A DNA stretch of 46,740 bases from Gemmatimonadota bacterium (GTDB lineage: Bacteria; Gemmatimonadota; Gemmatimonadetes; Longimicrobiales; Gaopeijiaceae). The translations under genes and the position numbers were made by a program. Shown here piece after piece: positions 9,161 through 18,259 of this stretch (positions are counted from its first letter, which is position 1; every line of letters begins with the position of its first letter). The DNA lies in assembly GCA_009844885.1 (NCBI GenBank), contig VYAQ01000229.1, positions 1 through 46,740 of the forward strand, in the 5' to 3' direction. The notes beneath the pieces are model-generated. The model saw only the letters and a program-made list of their open reading frames with translations. It searched no databases and had not been told where the DNA came from.

Positions 9161-9419
9161 CTTCGAGGGCGACGATATCGCGGGTGAACGATCCCCTGGC
9201 CGTGGACAGAGCCTGCTGGACCTCCGGGTCGCCCTGGTGCGCCCAGGACGAAGCCGCGTCGGGAAAGCGCACGACCAGGATACGGGTGGCTGCATCGCGC
9301 TCGTTCTGGTAGAGCAGTTCGCCACCGTGTCTCGCCAGCGCCGCCGACGCCGCCCTGGTGTACGTCGCGCACCGGTCACGATCGTGAACCCTGATGCGAA
9401 TCATCTTGTAGACCGCCAT
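9150..9419 (-). CDS. DUF1330 family protein
   Basis: This 89-residue soluble protein has the dimeric ferredoxin-like fold of DUF1330, with a conserved core of RHGGELLYQ (about 30-38) and VVRFPDAASSWAH (about 49-61). The biochemical role of the family is not settled. The ATG at 9419 is preceded by a perfect AAGGAGG and lies one base past the stop of the PanE-like gene. A longer open frame up to 9488 is not needed. The 3' end overlaps the TonB receptor start by 11 bases. Position within a catabolic-looking operon suggests a helper role in small-molecule metabolism, which is inference. Confidence 0.85.
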   Translation of the reverse strand: MAVYKMIRIRVHDRDRCATYTRAASAALARHGGELLYQNERDAATRILVVRFPDAASSWAHQGDPEVQQALSTARGSFTRDIVALEGGP

Positions 9420-9420
9420 A

Positions 9421-10410
9421 TCATGCCTCCTTTTGCGCCGAATAGAGTCCTGCAATCTCTGCCCTCTGACGCACCAGCGCCAGCACAACGTCGATGGTCG
9501 GCGTCGGCACCCCGCCCCCCCCCCCCCCCCCCCCCCGCGGGCCCACCGGGGCGTCTATTTCCTGGGCGCGCCCCCCCCCCACCTCCTCCCCCCGCGCGGG
9601 GCGGGGGGCCCCCCCCGCGGCCGCCCCGTCGATCCGCTTCTCGATGTCGAGCCGGAAGCGTACACCGAGGGCCTCGCCGATCGCGCGCGTTTCCTCCATC
9701 ATTGCGCGCGCCACCCCCCGCGTCCCGGACTCGGTGGCGACCTTGTCCAGGGTGGCCAGGGTGAGCGCGCTGATGGGGTTGAAGGAGACGTTGCCGAGCA
9801 GCTTCATCCAGATCTCCTGGCGGATCCGACGCACCGGTGCCCGGACGCCGGCCTCGGAAAGTGCCCGGCTCAACGCCCTGATTCGCGGGGTCTTGTGACC
9901 CGACGGCTCGCCCAGGCTGAACTTGTTCCCGTAGGAGTGCGTGATCACCCCCGGCTCCGCGATCTCGGTCGCCACGTAGACGACGCAGCCAATCGCGCGT
10001 TCCGGACCGATGCCGTCCCACTGGCGGCCGCCGGGGTCCACGCTCTCCAGGCGCGTCCCCTCCCACTCGCCGCCGACCTGGTGGAAGTACCACCACGGCA
10101 CCCCGTTCTGCGCAGTGACCACGGCCGTGTCGGGGCCCAGCAGCGGCTGCATCGCCTCCACCACGCGGGGCGCCGAGTGCGCCTTGAGCGTGATGATCAC
10201 GTAGTCCTGCGGGCCCGCCTCGGCCGGGTCTTCGGTGCAGAAGGGGCGCGCCACGAGTTCGTCGCCGTCGATGAGCAGCCGCGCGCCGTGGCGCTGCATT
10301 GCTTCGAGGTGGGGACCGCGTGCGATCAGGGTGGTGTCGACCCCGGCCAGCGCCAGCTTCACCCCCAGGTAACCGCCCGTCGCCCCCGCGCCGTAGATCG
10401 CGATCTTCAC
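9421..10410 (-). CDS. 2-dehydropantoate 2-reductase family protein with corrupted C-terminal segment
   Basis: This is a ketopantoate-reductase (PanE/ApbA) family NADPH enzyme of 329 residues. It has the dinucleotide loop GAGATG (7-12), QNGVPWW (101-107), and the catalytic Lys segment WMKLLGNVSFNP (Lys203). EIDA (284-287) carries the expected catalytic Glu. Residues about 266-300, which normally hold the conserved substrate-binding segment (H-K/R-T-S-M-L-Q-D and G-R-x-x-EID), are instead Gly/Pro/Arg-rich because the DNA is G/C homopolymer there. The spacing to flanking motifs is exactly the family length, and the reading frame is intact on both sides. The start is GTG at 10410. In this catabolic-looking operon it may act on another 2-oxo acid rather than in pantothenate synthesis. 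Confidence 0.82.
   Translation of the reverse strand: MKIAIYGAGATGGYLGVKLALAGVDTTLIARGPHLEAMQRHGARLLIDGDELVARPFCTEDPAEAGPQDYVIITLKAHSAPRVVEAMQPLLGPDTAVVTAQNGVPWWYFHQVGGEWEGTRLESVDPGGRQWDGIGPERAIGCVVYVATEIAEPGVITHSYGNKFSLGEPSGHKTPRIRALSRALSEAGVRAPVRRIRQEIWMKLLGNVSFNPISALTLATLDKVATESGTRGVARAMMEETRAIGEALGVRFRLDIEKRIDGAAAGGAPRPARGEEVGGGRAQEIDAPVGPRGGGGGGGGVPTPTIDVVLALVRQRAEIAGLYSAQKEA
9511..9620. repeat. G/C homopolymer-rich anomalous patch inside the PanE-like gene
   Basis: On the plus strand there is a run of 22 C (9515-9536), then 10 C (9571-9580) and further C and G runs up to about 9616. Nothing else in the window looks like this. Because the family-length spacing and frame are preserved, the patch looks like base substitutions towards G on the minus strand rather than an insertion. 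Low-quality consensus is the simplest explanation. Confidence 0.85.
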
Positions 10411-10488
10411 CGCAGGCGCCCCGCCACGGTCGCCCCGACGGGCCTGGCGCCCATCGCCGCCGCACCGCAGACCGCCGCCCTCATCGCC

Positions 10489-12015
<1,527 letters not shown>

Positions 12016-12018
12016 CGG

Positions 12019-13980
12019 TCACGCGTCCGGCAGCGCCAGTGCGACCAGTTCGCTCGGATGCCGTCTCGCTCCCACCGCCACGACGATGTATTGCCGGCCC
12101 TCGTGCATGTACGTCATCGGGAGCCCGGTCTGGTTGGCGGGCAGCTCGATTTCGGCGACGATCTCGCCCGTGACCTTGTCGTGGGCGCGGAACATGTTGC
12201 CTCCCGAACCGAACGCGGCGAACATTCCGCCCCCTTCACCGGCGAATACGAGCGTCCGCGTGACCAGGAGGCCGCCCCGGTCCGGCCGCCCTGTCCTTCC
12301 CACATCGATCCCCTCCAGCGCGGGGTGCTCCTTCACGTAGTCGGGCGCGTCGCCGTTCGGTACCTGCCATGCGATCTCGCCCGCGTTCAGGTCAATCGCG
12401 GTGATCCTGCCCCACGGAGGCTTGAAGAGCGGCAGCCCCTGGGGCCCGCCGCCCTGGCGCAGACGCAGGCCGCCGCCCCGGATGTAGTCCATGGTCGAGA
12501 TGTCGGGCTCGGGTGAGAGCGAGATCACGCTGGGCGCGGTCGCCGACTGGACGTAGAGGTATCCGGACTCCGGGTCGAGCGCGCCGCCGGGCCAATTGGC
12601 GCCGCCGAGCGAGCCCGGCACCATCAGCGTGCCTTGCGTGCCGCCCTCCATCGGCCTCGTGGGGGGCGTGTAGAGCGGGCCGTGGTGGAGCTGCGCCAGG
12701 ATTTCCTCGGCCTCGGCGCGGAGTTCGGGGGTGAAGTCGATGAGGTCGTCGGGATCGACGCCCTGACGGTCGTAGGGCGGTGGCTTCGTGGGGAAGGGCT
12801 GGGTGGCGGCGGTGCGCTCCCCGGGCACGTTGGTTTGAGGTACCGGCCGTTCCTCGATGGGCCACACGGGTTCGCCGGTACGACGGTCGAAGACGAACGT
12901 GAAGGTCTGCTTGGTGATCAGTGCGACGGCCGGGATCTCGCGGCCGTCGACGGTCAGGTCCGCGAGGATGGGGGCAGCAGGCGGGTCGTAGTCCCAGATG
13001 CCGTGGCGAACGGTCTGGAAATGCCAGGCCCGCTCACCGGTGGCGGCGTCGAGCGCGACGAGGCTCTGCGAGAACAGGTTGTCGCCGAGCCGATGGCCGC
13101 CGTAGTAGTCGCCCGTGCCCAGCTCGACGGGAAGGTAGACGAGGCCGAGTTCGGGGTCCGCGCTCAGCGCGGTCCAGACGGCTGCGTTCCCTGTATACTC
13201 CCAGGAGCCGTCCTCCCACGTGTCGTTGCCGTACTCGCCCGGCTGCGGGATGGTGTGGAAGGTCCATCGGAGTTCGCCCGTGACCGCGTCGTAGCCGCGC
13301 ACGTGGCCCGGCGGCATTTCCGGTGCGGGTGGCGCGCCGCCCGACGGCAGCGCGGACCCGACGACGACGACATCGCCGACCACGATCGGCGGCGAACTGG
13401 AGCCGATCGGGGCGCGCACGAGATCCAGTTCGCGACCCAGTCCCAGGCGCAACTCGACCACGCCGGCATCGCCGAAGCCGGGTATCGGGCGACCCGTCGC
13501 CGGGTCCAGCGCGACCAGTTGGAAGCCGGGGGTCACGAAGAAGATGCGGGGCCCGGTATCCGCGGATTCCCACCAGGCGACGCCGCGTCCCGAGTTGCGG
13601 CGCGGCGCGGCCCTGCCCTCTTCGTCCAGGCGGTAGGTCCACAGGGTCTCGCCCGTTCCGGCGTCGATCGCCGCGACCGTGCGCCGGTACCCCGCCGTGG
13701 CGTACAACACGCCGTCGACCATGAGCGGCGTGGTCCGGTAGTTGTATTCGGGAGCCGGACCGAAGTTGGCCGCCTGCCACCGCCAGGCGATCTCCAGCGA
13801 AGCCGCGTTGTCGCGGTCGATCTGGCCGAGCGGCGCGTAGCGGGTGCTGCCCGCGTCGCCCCCGTAGTACCGCCACTCGCCGTTACCGGCACCTCGCTGG
13901 GCGCTTGCGGCGGCGGGCGAGAGCGCGATGATCGTGGCGAGCGCCAGATGCGGGCAAGCGGCCGGCAGTCTGTAGATCAA
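12019..13980 (-). CDS. Periplasmic PQQ-type quinoprotein dehydrogenase (beta-propeller)
   Basis: This roughly 653-residue exported protein has the eight-bladed propeller of PQQ-dependent alcohol/glucose dehydrogenases. Repeated W-motif blades are visible, for example AIDAGTGETLWTY (about 104-116), ALDAATGERAWHFQ and AIDLNAGEIAW. The opening WRYYGGDAGSTRYAPLGQI is typical. No cytochrome c domain is present. The open frame runs further upstream, but the start chosen is TTG at 13980, with GGAG seven bases before it and a signal peptide (ALATIIALSPAAASA) directly after. The enzyme would oxidise an alcohol or sugar in the periplasm and feed electrons to quinone or cytochrome. It heads the five-gene minus-strand run and is divergent from nfeD/flotillin. 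PQQ binding itself is inferred from the family. Confidence 0.87.
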   Translation of the reverse strand: MIYRLPAACPHLALATIIALSPAAASAQRGAGNGEWRYYGGDAGSTRYAPLGQIDRDNAASLEIAWRWQAANFGPAPEYNYRTTPLMVDGVLYATAGYRRTVAAIDAGTGETLWTYRLDEEGRAAPRRNSGRGVAWWESADTGPRIFFVTPGFQLVALDPATGRPIPGFGDAGVVELRLGLGRELDLVRAPIGSSSPPIVVGDVVVVGSALPSGGAPPAPEMPPGHVRGYDAVTGELRWTFHTIPQPGEYGNDTWEDGSWEYTGNAAVWTALSADPELGLVYLPVELGTGDYYGGHRLGDNLFSQSLVALDAATGERAWHFQTVRHGIWDYDPPAAPILADLTVDGREIPAVALITKQTFTFVFDRRTGEPVWPIEERPVPQTNVPGERTAATQPFPTKPPPYDRQGVDPDDLIDFTPELRAEAEEILAQLHHGPLYTPPTRPMEGGTQGTLMVPGSLGGANWPGGALDPESGYLYVQSATAPSVISLSPEPDISTMDYIRGGGLRLRQGGGPQGLPLFKPPWGRITAIDLNAGEIAWQVPNGDAPDYVKEHPALEGIDVGRTGRPDRGGLLVTRTLVFAGEGGGMFAAFGSGGNMFRAHDKVTGEIVAEIELPANQTGLPMTYMHEGRQYIVVAVGARRHPSELVALALPDA

Positions 13981-14110
13981 GTGGAGACTCCGTTTCGGAT
14001 GGATGTCGCCGGCCGCGCATACGGGATACGTTGCCGAGCCTGTGAACACGTGAACATGACGCGGTCGTGCAGCGTAGGAAAATAGCCGGACCGCAACAAG
14101 GAGGGCGGGA

Positions 14111-14692
14111 ATGCTCACAGCGTATGTGTTCTGCCTTGCGGTCGGCGGCGGCCTGCTCGCGCTCTCCTTCTTCGGGGACTTTCTCGAGGCCGACGTGGAC
14201 CTCGACGCGGATGTCGACGTCGACGCCGACCTGGACGGAATCTCGGCGGGGACGGGGATCGCACAGGTTTTCTCCGTGCGGGCGCTCATCAACGCGATCT
14301 TCGGCTTCGGCGCCGCCGGCGCGTTGCTGCACCTCGTCTGGGGCGGCGGTCAGCCGATGCTCACGGCGGCGATCGCGGGCGCCACCGGGCTCGGATCGGG
14401 CGCGCTGATCAGCACTGTCTTCGCCTACCTCAAGCGCACCGAGTCCGGCGCCCTGAAGGGAGAGGAGTCCTTTGTCGGACTGACTGGCGAGGTGTCGCTG
14501 GAAGTTGGACCGGGCAGCCACGGCACCGTCACCGTCCGCAGGGGCGACCGCCGTGTGCGGCTGCGCGCTCGAGCTGCCGACGCATCCGGGGGTACCCCGG
14601 CGCTCGGCCCGGGTCAGGCCGTTGTTGTGGTCGACATGAACGATGGAATCGCGGCGGTGGCCCCGGTCGGGCCGAAGCTGCTGGAAGATTGA
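14111..14692 (+). CDS. NfeD-like / YqiJ-type membrane protein with OB-fold
   Basis: This 193-residue protein has an N-terminal membrane segment (about 3-22), an acidic Asp-repeat linker (EADVDLDADVDVDADLD, 26-42), further hydrophobic segments (about 56-105) and a C-terminal OB-fold domain (about 115-190). It is the usual partner of bacterial flotillins, helping organise membrane microdomains. An AGGAGGG ribosome site precedes the ATG. The flotillin gene follows after 43 bases, so the two are almost surely one operon. The regular Asp repeat is unusual; it could bind divalent cations or simply be a flexible acidic spacer. Confidence 0.82.
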   Translation: MLTAYVFCLAVGGGLLALSFFGDFLEADVDLDADVDVDADLDGISAGTGIAQVFSVRALINAIFGFGAAGALLHLVWGGGQPMLTAAIAGATGLGSGALISTVFAYLKRTESGALKGEESFVGLTGEVSLEVGPGSHGTVTVRRGDRRVRLRARAADASGGTPALGPGQAVVVVDMNDGIAAVAPVGPKLLED

Positions 14693-14735
14693 CGGGGCGG
14701 CAGCCCCCCAGGGACAAACGACAGGAGGCGGTTAG

Positions 14736-16046
14736 GTGTTTACTCCATTGGGCGCACTCGCAGCGGGCCTGGTGCTCGTGCTGGTCATCGTCGTGCTGGT
14801 CGCGACGATCAAGACTCTCATCGTCATCTCGCCACCGAACCGGGCGGCGGTGCTGACGGGGCGCAACCGGCTGCTCACCGATGGTCAGCGGGTAGGCTAC
14901 CGCTCCATATCGGGCGGCCGCGTCTTCCGTGTTCCCATCATCGAGACGGTTCAGCACATGAACCTCGAGACCATTCCCATCGAGGTGTCCGTGAACAACG
15001 CCTTTTCGAAAGGCAACATCCCCTTGAACGTCGAGGCGATCGCCAACGTCAAGATCGCCTCCGAGCCGGAATGGGTCTTCAACAACGCCGTCGAGCGGCT
15101 GCTCGGAAAGAGCGAGGACGAAATCAAGGCGCTCGCCCAGGATACCCTTACCGGCAACCTGCGCGGCGTGCTCGCCACGCTCACCCCGGAGGAGGTCAAC
15201 GAGGATCGCCTGGGGTTCGCCAAGGCGCTGTCGGAGGACGCGGGAGAGGACCTGGCATCGCTGGGGTTCCACCTGGACGTGCTCAAGATCCAGAACGTTA
15301 GCGACGAACGCGGATACCTGGCCGCGATCGGACGGGAGAAGTCCGCCGAGGCCATCCGTCAGGCGGAGATCGCTGAAGCGCGGAAGCGGGCGGACACGCG
15401 CGAAGCCCAGGCCGAGGCCAGCCGGCGTGCCGAGGTGCGGGAGGCGGCGGCGTCGATCAAGGTGGCCGAGGCGAAGAACGCGCTGCGCGTGCGGCAGGCG
15501 GAGCTCGACCGTGAAGGGGAGACCGCGGAGAAGATCGCGCGGGTGAAGGCGATGGAGGCGGAGGTGGAGGCCGAGCGGATTCTCGAGATGAAACGCGTGG
15601 AGCGCGAGGAGCAGAGATTGCTCGCCGACGTTGTCGAGCCGGCCAAGGCGGAAAAGATGGCGGCGTTCGCGCGGGCCGAGGCCGAGGCGGCTCCGATCCT
15701 CGAGCGCGGGAAGGCGCAGGTCGAGGTGTTGCGACGGCTCTACGGGGAGGTACGCGCCGGTGGCGAGGCGGCGTTCGCGGTATTCATTGCCGAGAAACTC
15801 CCCGAGCTGCTGGAGATCGCGGTGGGCGCGGTGGAGGGAGTCGACATCGACCGCGTGGTGGTCATGGACGGTGGCCAGGGCGAAGGCGTGTCCAACGCGT
15901 TGAACCAGCGGGTCAGGGGTGCCTACGGGACGATGGAGGGGCTGGCGTCGGTGCTGGGACTCGACATCCAGGAAGTCCTGAAGCGCGCGGTCGGCGGCGA
16001 CGCGAGCCAAGGCCCGGACATGGAGCCCGCTCTGCCTCCGGAGTAG
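14736..16046 (+). CDS. Flotillin-like SPFH-domain protein
   Basis: This 436-residue flotillin homologue has a single N-terminal membrane anchor (about 7-32) and an SPFH/Band 7 domain (about 33-200). A long Ala/Glu/Arg-rich coiled coil follows (about 200-340, with repeated AEAxRRAEVREA-type heptads), then a C-terminal assembly region. Flotillins scaffold ordered membrane domains and affect membrane fluidity and protein oligomerisation. The start is GTG with AGGAGG upstream. It sits directly behind the NfeD-like gene, the standard pairing. No terminator is obvious before the phosphate porin. Confidence 0.92.
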   Translation: MFTPLGALAAGLVLVLVIVVLVATIKTLIVISPPNRAAVLTGRNRLLTDGQRVGYRSISGGRVFRVPIIETVQHMNLETIPIEVSVNNAFSKGNIPLNVEAIANVKIASEPEWVFNNAVERLLGKSEDEIKALAQDTLTGNLRGVLATLTPEEVNEDRLGFAKALSEDAGEDLASLGFHLDVLKIQNVSDERGYLAAIGREKSAEAIRQAEIAEARKRADTREAQAEASRRAEVREAAASIKVAEAKNALRVRQAELDREGETAEKIARVKAMEAEVEAERILEMKRVEREEQRLLADVVEPAKAEKMAAFARAEAEAAPILERGKAQVEVLRRLYGEVRAGGEAAFAVFIAEKLPELLEIAVGAVEGVDIDRVVVMDGGQGEGVSNALNQRVRGAYGTMEGLASVLGLDIQEVLKRAVGGDASQGPDMEPALPPE

Positions 16047-16116
16047 CCGGCCGTGACCCGTCCGTCGAGGTATTGGGCCCGTAGTGACCGTCTGGCGATG
16101 GCAATGTGACTCGTTC

Positions 16117-16142
16117 GTTACATGTAGCTGGTAGCATGTAAC
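16117..16142. promoter_or_regulatory. Inverted repeat upstream of the phosphate porin gene
   Basis: GTTACATG and CATGTAAC form perfect 8-bp arms around a 10-bp spacer, 83 bases before the porin start. There is no T-run, so it looks more like an operator than a terminator. The left arm also belongs to an 11-bp-period pair (GTGAC at 16107, GTTAC at 16117 or one base away) that resembles a weak Pho box. Confidence 0.5.
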
Positions 16143-16224
16143 GCTTCGATGCCCGGGCCGGCACGGCCGGGCTTGCGAGTCCCGGCCACGTTCCGGGCGC
16201 TCATCAACCGGGAGGTAACGCTGC

Positions 16225-17289
16225 GTGTTCAGGTTCCGTGTGTTGACGATGGCGGTTCTCGTCGTCGCCGGTACGGTCGAGACCGGGCTGGCACAGGTGG
16301 AGATTTCCGCCCGCAGCGCCGAGGTGCGCTTCGGCGGGCGGCTCCATTCCCAGTTTGCGACAAGTTCGGCCGAGGGTGGGAAGTCGACCGATTTCTTTAC
16401 GCGGCGGGCCCGGTTCACCCTGGACATCGGTGTCACGGACCTGCTGGATGCACGCGTCCAACCCGATTTCGGCGGAGGCGAGCTGGATCTCAAGGACGCG
16501 TACTTCCGCCTCAACGTCAGCCCTGGATTCCGCTTCTCGGTGGGTCAGTTCAAGCGGGCCTTCGACATTTTCGAGCTCAACAGCTCCACCGACATCGTAG
16601 TGGTGGAGCGCACCGGACGTATCAACGGGCTCCGTGGGTGCGCGGGACCCGGCGGCACCTGTACGCTGAGCCGCTTCACGGAAAAGCTCGCCTACTCCGA
16701 TCGGGACATCGGATTCAAGGCCGACGGTTCGCTCGGCGACAGACTGTCCTACATGGCCACGCTGACGAACGGCACGGGGACAGCGGGATCGGACGAGAAT
16801 TCGGGCAAGTCGCTCGCGGGACGCGTGACGCTGCGCCTGGCGGACGGCGTGTCGGCCTCGGCCAACGTGTCCCGGCACGACTATGTCGGCCCGCATGGCG
16901 AGGGTGCCTCGGCCACGGCCTTCGGTGGCGACCTCGAGATCGGGGGCTTCCGCAGCGGTACGCACCTGCAGGTGGGATTGATCGGCGGTGCGAACTGGCG
17001 GTTGCCGGAGGCCGCCGGTGAGATCCCGCGCTTCCTGACCGCCCAGGCGATCCTGAGCCGATATGTGCGGCTGGAGAACGCCAACTTCGAGGCCGTCGAG
17101 CCCATGGCGCGTGTGAGCTGGGGAGATCCGCACCGTGGCGCCGCCGACGATGGCGGCCTGCTCGTGACCCCGGGGCTCTTCCTCTACGTGGCCGGCAAGA
17201 ACCGGATCGGGGCGAACCTGGACATATACGACTCCGGCACGGGCACGCGGGAAGTCTCCTTCAAGCTGCAGACCTATCTGTACTACTGA
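16225..17289 (+). CDS. Phosphate-selective porin O/P family protein
   Basis: This 354-residue outer-membrane porin is likely to let phosphate or polyphosphate pass into the periplasm. A short signal peptide (VLTMAVLVVAGTVETGLAQ) leads to a mature protein starting near VEISARSAEVRFGGRLHSQF. Features of the OprO/OprP family are FTRRARFTLDI (about 58-68), DLKDAYFRLNVSPGFRFSVGQFKRAFDIFEL in the early barrel, and an aromatic C-terminus (TYLYY). The start is GTG with GGGAGG upstream. It lies 100 bp before pstS and shares its direction, which supports a phosphate role. An inverted repeat lies in its leader. Confidence 0.85.
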   Translation: MFRFRVLTMAVLVVAGTVETGLAQVEISARSAEVRFGGRLHSQFATSSAEGGKSTDFFTRRARFTLDIGVTDLLDARVQPDFGGGELDLKDAYFRLNVSPGFRFSVGQFKRAFDIFELNSSTDIVVVERTGRINGLRGCAGPGGTCTLSRFTEKLAYSDRDIGFKADGSLGDRLSYMATLTNGTGTAGSDENSGKSLAGRVTLRLADGVSASANVSRHDYVGPHGEGASATAFGGDLEIGGFRSGTHLQVGLIGGANWRLPEAAGEIPRFLTAQAILSRYVRLENANFEAVEPMARVSWGDPHRGAADDGGLLVTPGLFLYVAGKNRIGANLDIYDSGTGTREVSFKLQTYLYY

Positions 17290-17318
17290 CCGCATTGGTA
17301 CAGTGTCGTCACCGTCCG

Positions 17319-17337
17319 GTGACATGGTCGTGACAAA
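17319..17337 (-). promoter_or_regulatory. Candidate Pho box ahead of pstS
   Basis: TGACA occurs at 17320 and again at 17331, an 11-bp period. On the minus strand this reads TGTCA-N6-TGTCA, the spacing and core of the PhoB box known from proteobacteria. It is 53 bases before the pstS start. A partly overlapping GTCACC-N4-GGTGAC inverted repeat lies just upstream (about 17308-17323). The orientation is opposite to the usual one and no PhoB/PhoR gene is in the window, so the assignment is tentative. Confidence 0.45.
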
Positions 17338-17389
17338 CCGTCGCGACAGTTCCAAACACACCCAATCAGGAAACGGAGCGAGAAGCCGA

Positions 17390-18259
17390 ATGAAGAGAGT
17401 CATCCCCCTTGCCGCGCTGGTGATCCTTGCCTGCGGGGGCCCCGACAGGGCACAACGGGCCATGATCCAGAACAAGGGCTCGGACACCCTGCTGAACGTG
17501 GCCCAGGCGTGGGCCGAAGTGTACAGCGCCGTCAACCCCAATGTGGCGGTCGCGGTCACCGGCGGAGGGTCCGGTACCGGCATCTCCGCGATGATCAACG
17601 GCACCGTCGACATCGCGAACTCGTCGAGGAAGATGCGCGAAGCGGAACTCGATGCGGCCAGGGGCAACGGGGTCGAACCCGTCGAGTACATCGTCGGATA
17701 CGATGCCCTCGCAGTCTATCTGCACGCAGACAACCCGATCCGGAGCATAAGCCTGGAGCAGTTGAAGGACGTGTACGGGGAAGGCGGTACCGCCACGACG
17801 TGGTCCGACCTGGGCGTTGCCGTGCCGGGATGCGCCTCGGACGAAATCGTTCTTGTGAGCCGCCAGAACAACTCGGGCACATACGTCTATTTCAAGGAGA
17901 CGGTGCTGGGTGACGACGCGGAGTACAAGCTCGGGTCCCGGGACATGCACGGCTCGAAGGACGTAGTCGACCTGGTTGAAAACACGCCCTGCGCGATCGG
18001 GTACAGCGGGCTCGCGTACGCCACCGAACACGTCAACATGCCCTGTATCATGGTGGTAGACGACGGCGACTGCGTGGCACCCGCCATTGCCACGGCCGTC
18101 GACGGGAGTTATCCCATTGCCCGCCCGCTCTTCATGTACACCGCCGGCGAACCGCAGGGTGCGGTCAAGGAGTACATGGACTGGATCCTCTCGCAGGAGG
18201 GTCAGTGCGTGATTCTGGAGCGCGGGTACGCGCCCTACACTGACATGGAGTGCGCTTGA
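17390..18259 (+). CDS. pstS: Phosphate ABC transporter substrate-binding lipoprotein PstS
   Basis: This 289-residue PstS-family protein captures phosphate in the periplasm and hands it to PstC/PstA. A lipoprotein signal ends at VILAC (Cys15). Binding-loop motifs are KGSDTLL (29-35), GGGSGTGI (58-65), DIANSSRKM (74-82) and SRQNNSGTYVYF (157-168). The frame is open upstream, but ATG at 17390 gives the lipoprotein signal. The 3' end overlaps the phoU start by 10 bases. A candidate Pho box precedes it, so induction by phosphate starvation is likely. Confidence 0.92.
   Translation: MKRVIPLAALVILACGGPDRAQRAMIQNKGSDTLLNVAQAWAEVYSAVNPNVAVAVTGGGSGTGISAMINGTVDIANSSRKMREAELDAARGNGVEPVEYIVGYDALAVYLHADNPIRSISLEQLKDVYGEGGTATTWSDLGVAVPGCASDEIVLVSRQNNSGTYVYFKETVLGDDAEYKLGSRDMHGSKDVVDLVENTPCAIGYSGLAYATEHVNMPCIMVVDDGDCVAPAIATAVDGSYPIARPLFMYTAGEPQGAVKEYMDWILSQEGQCVILERGYAPYTDMECA

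Noticed and set aside
9511-9620. Phase-variation tract
   Set aside because: A changing homopolymer should alter length, but spacing to flanking motifs is exactly conserved; consensus error fits better.
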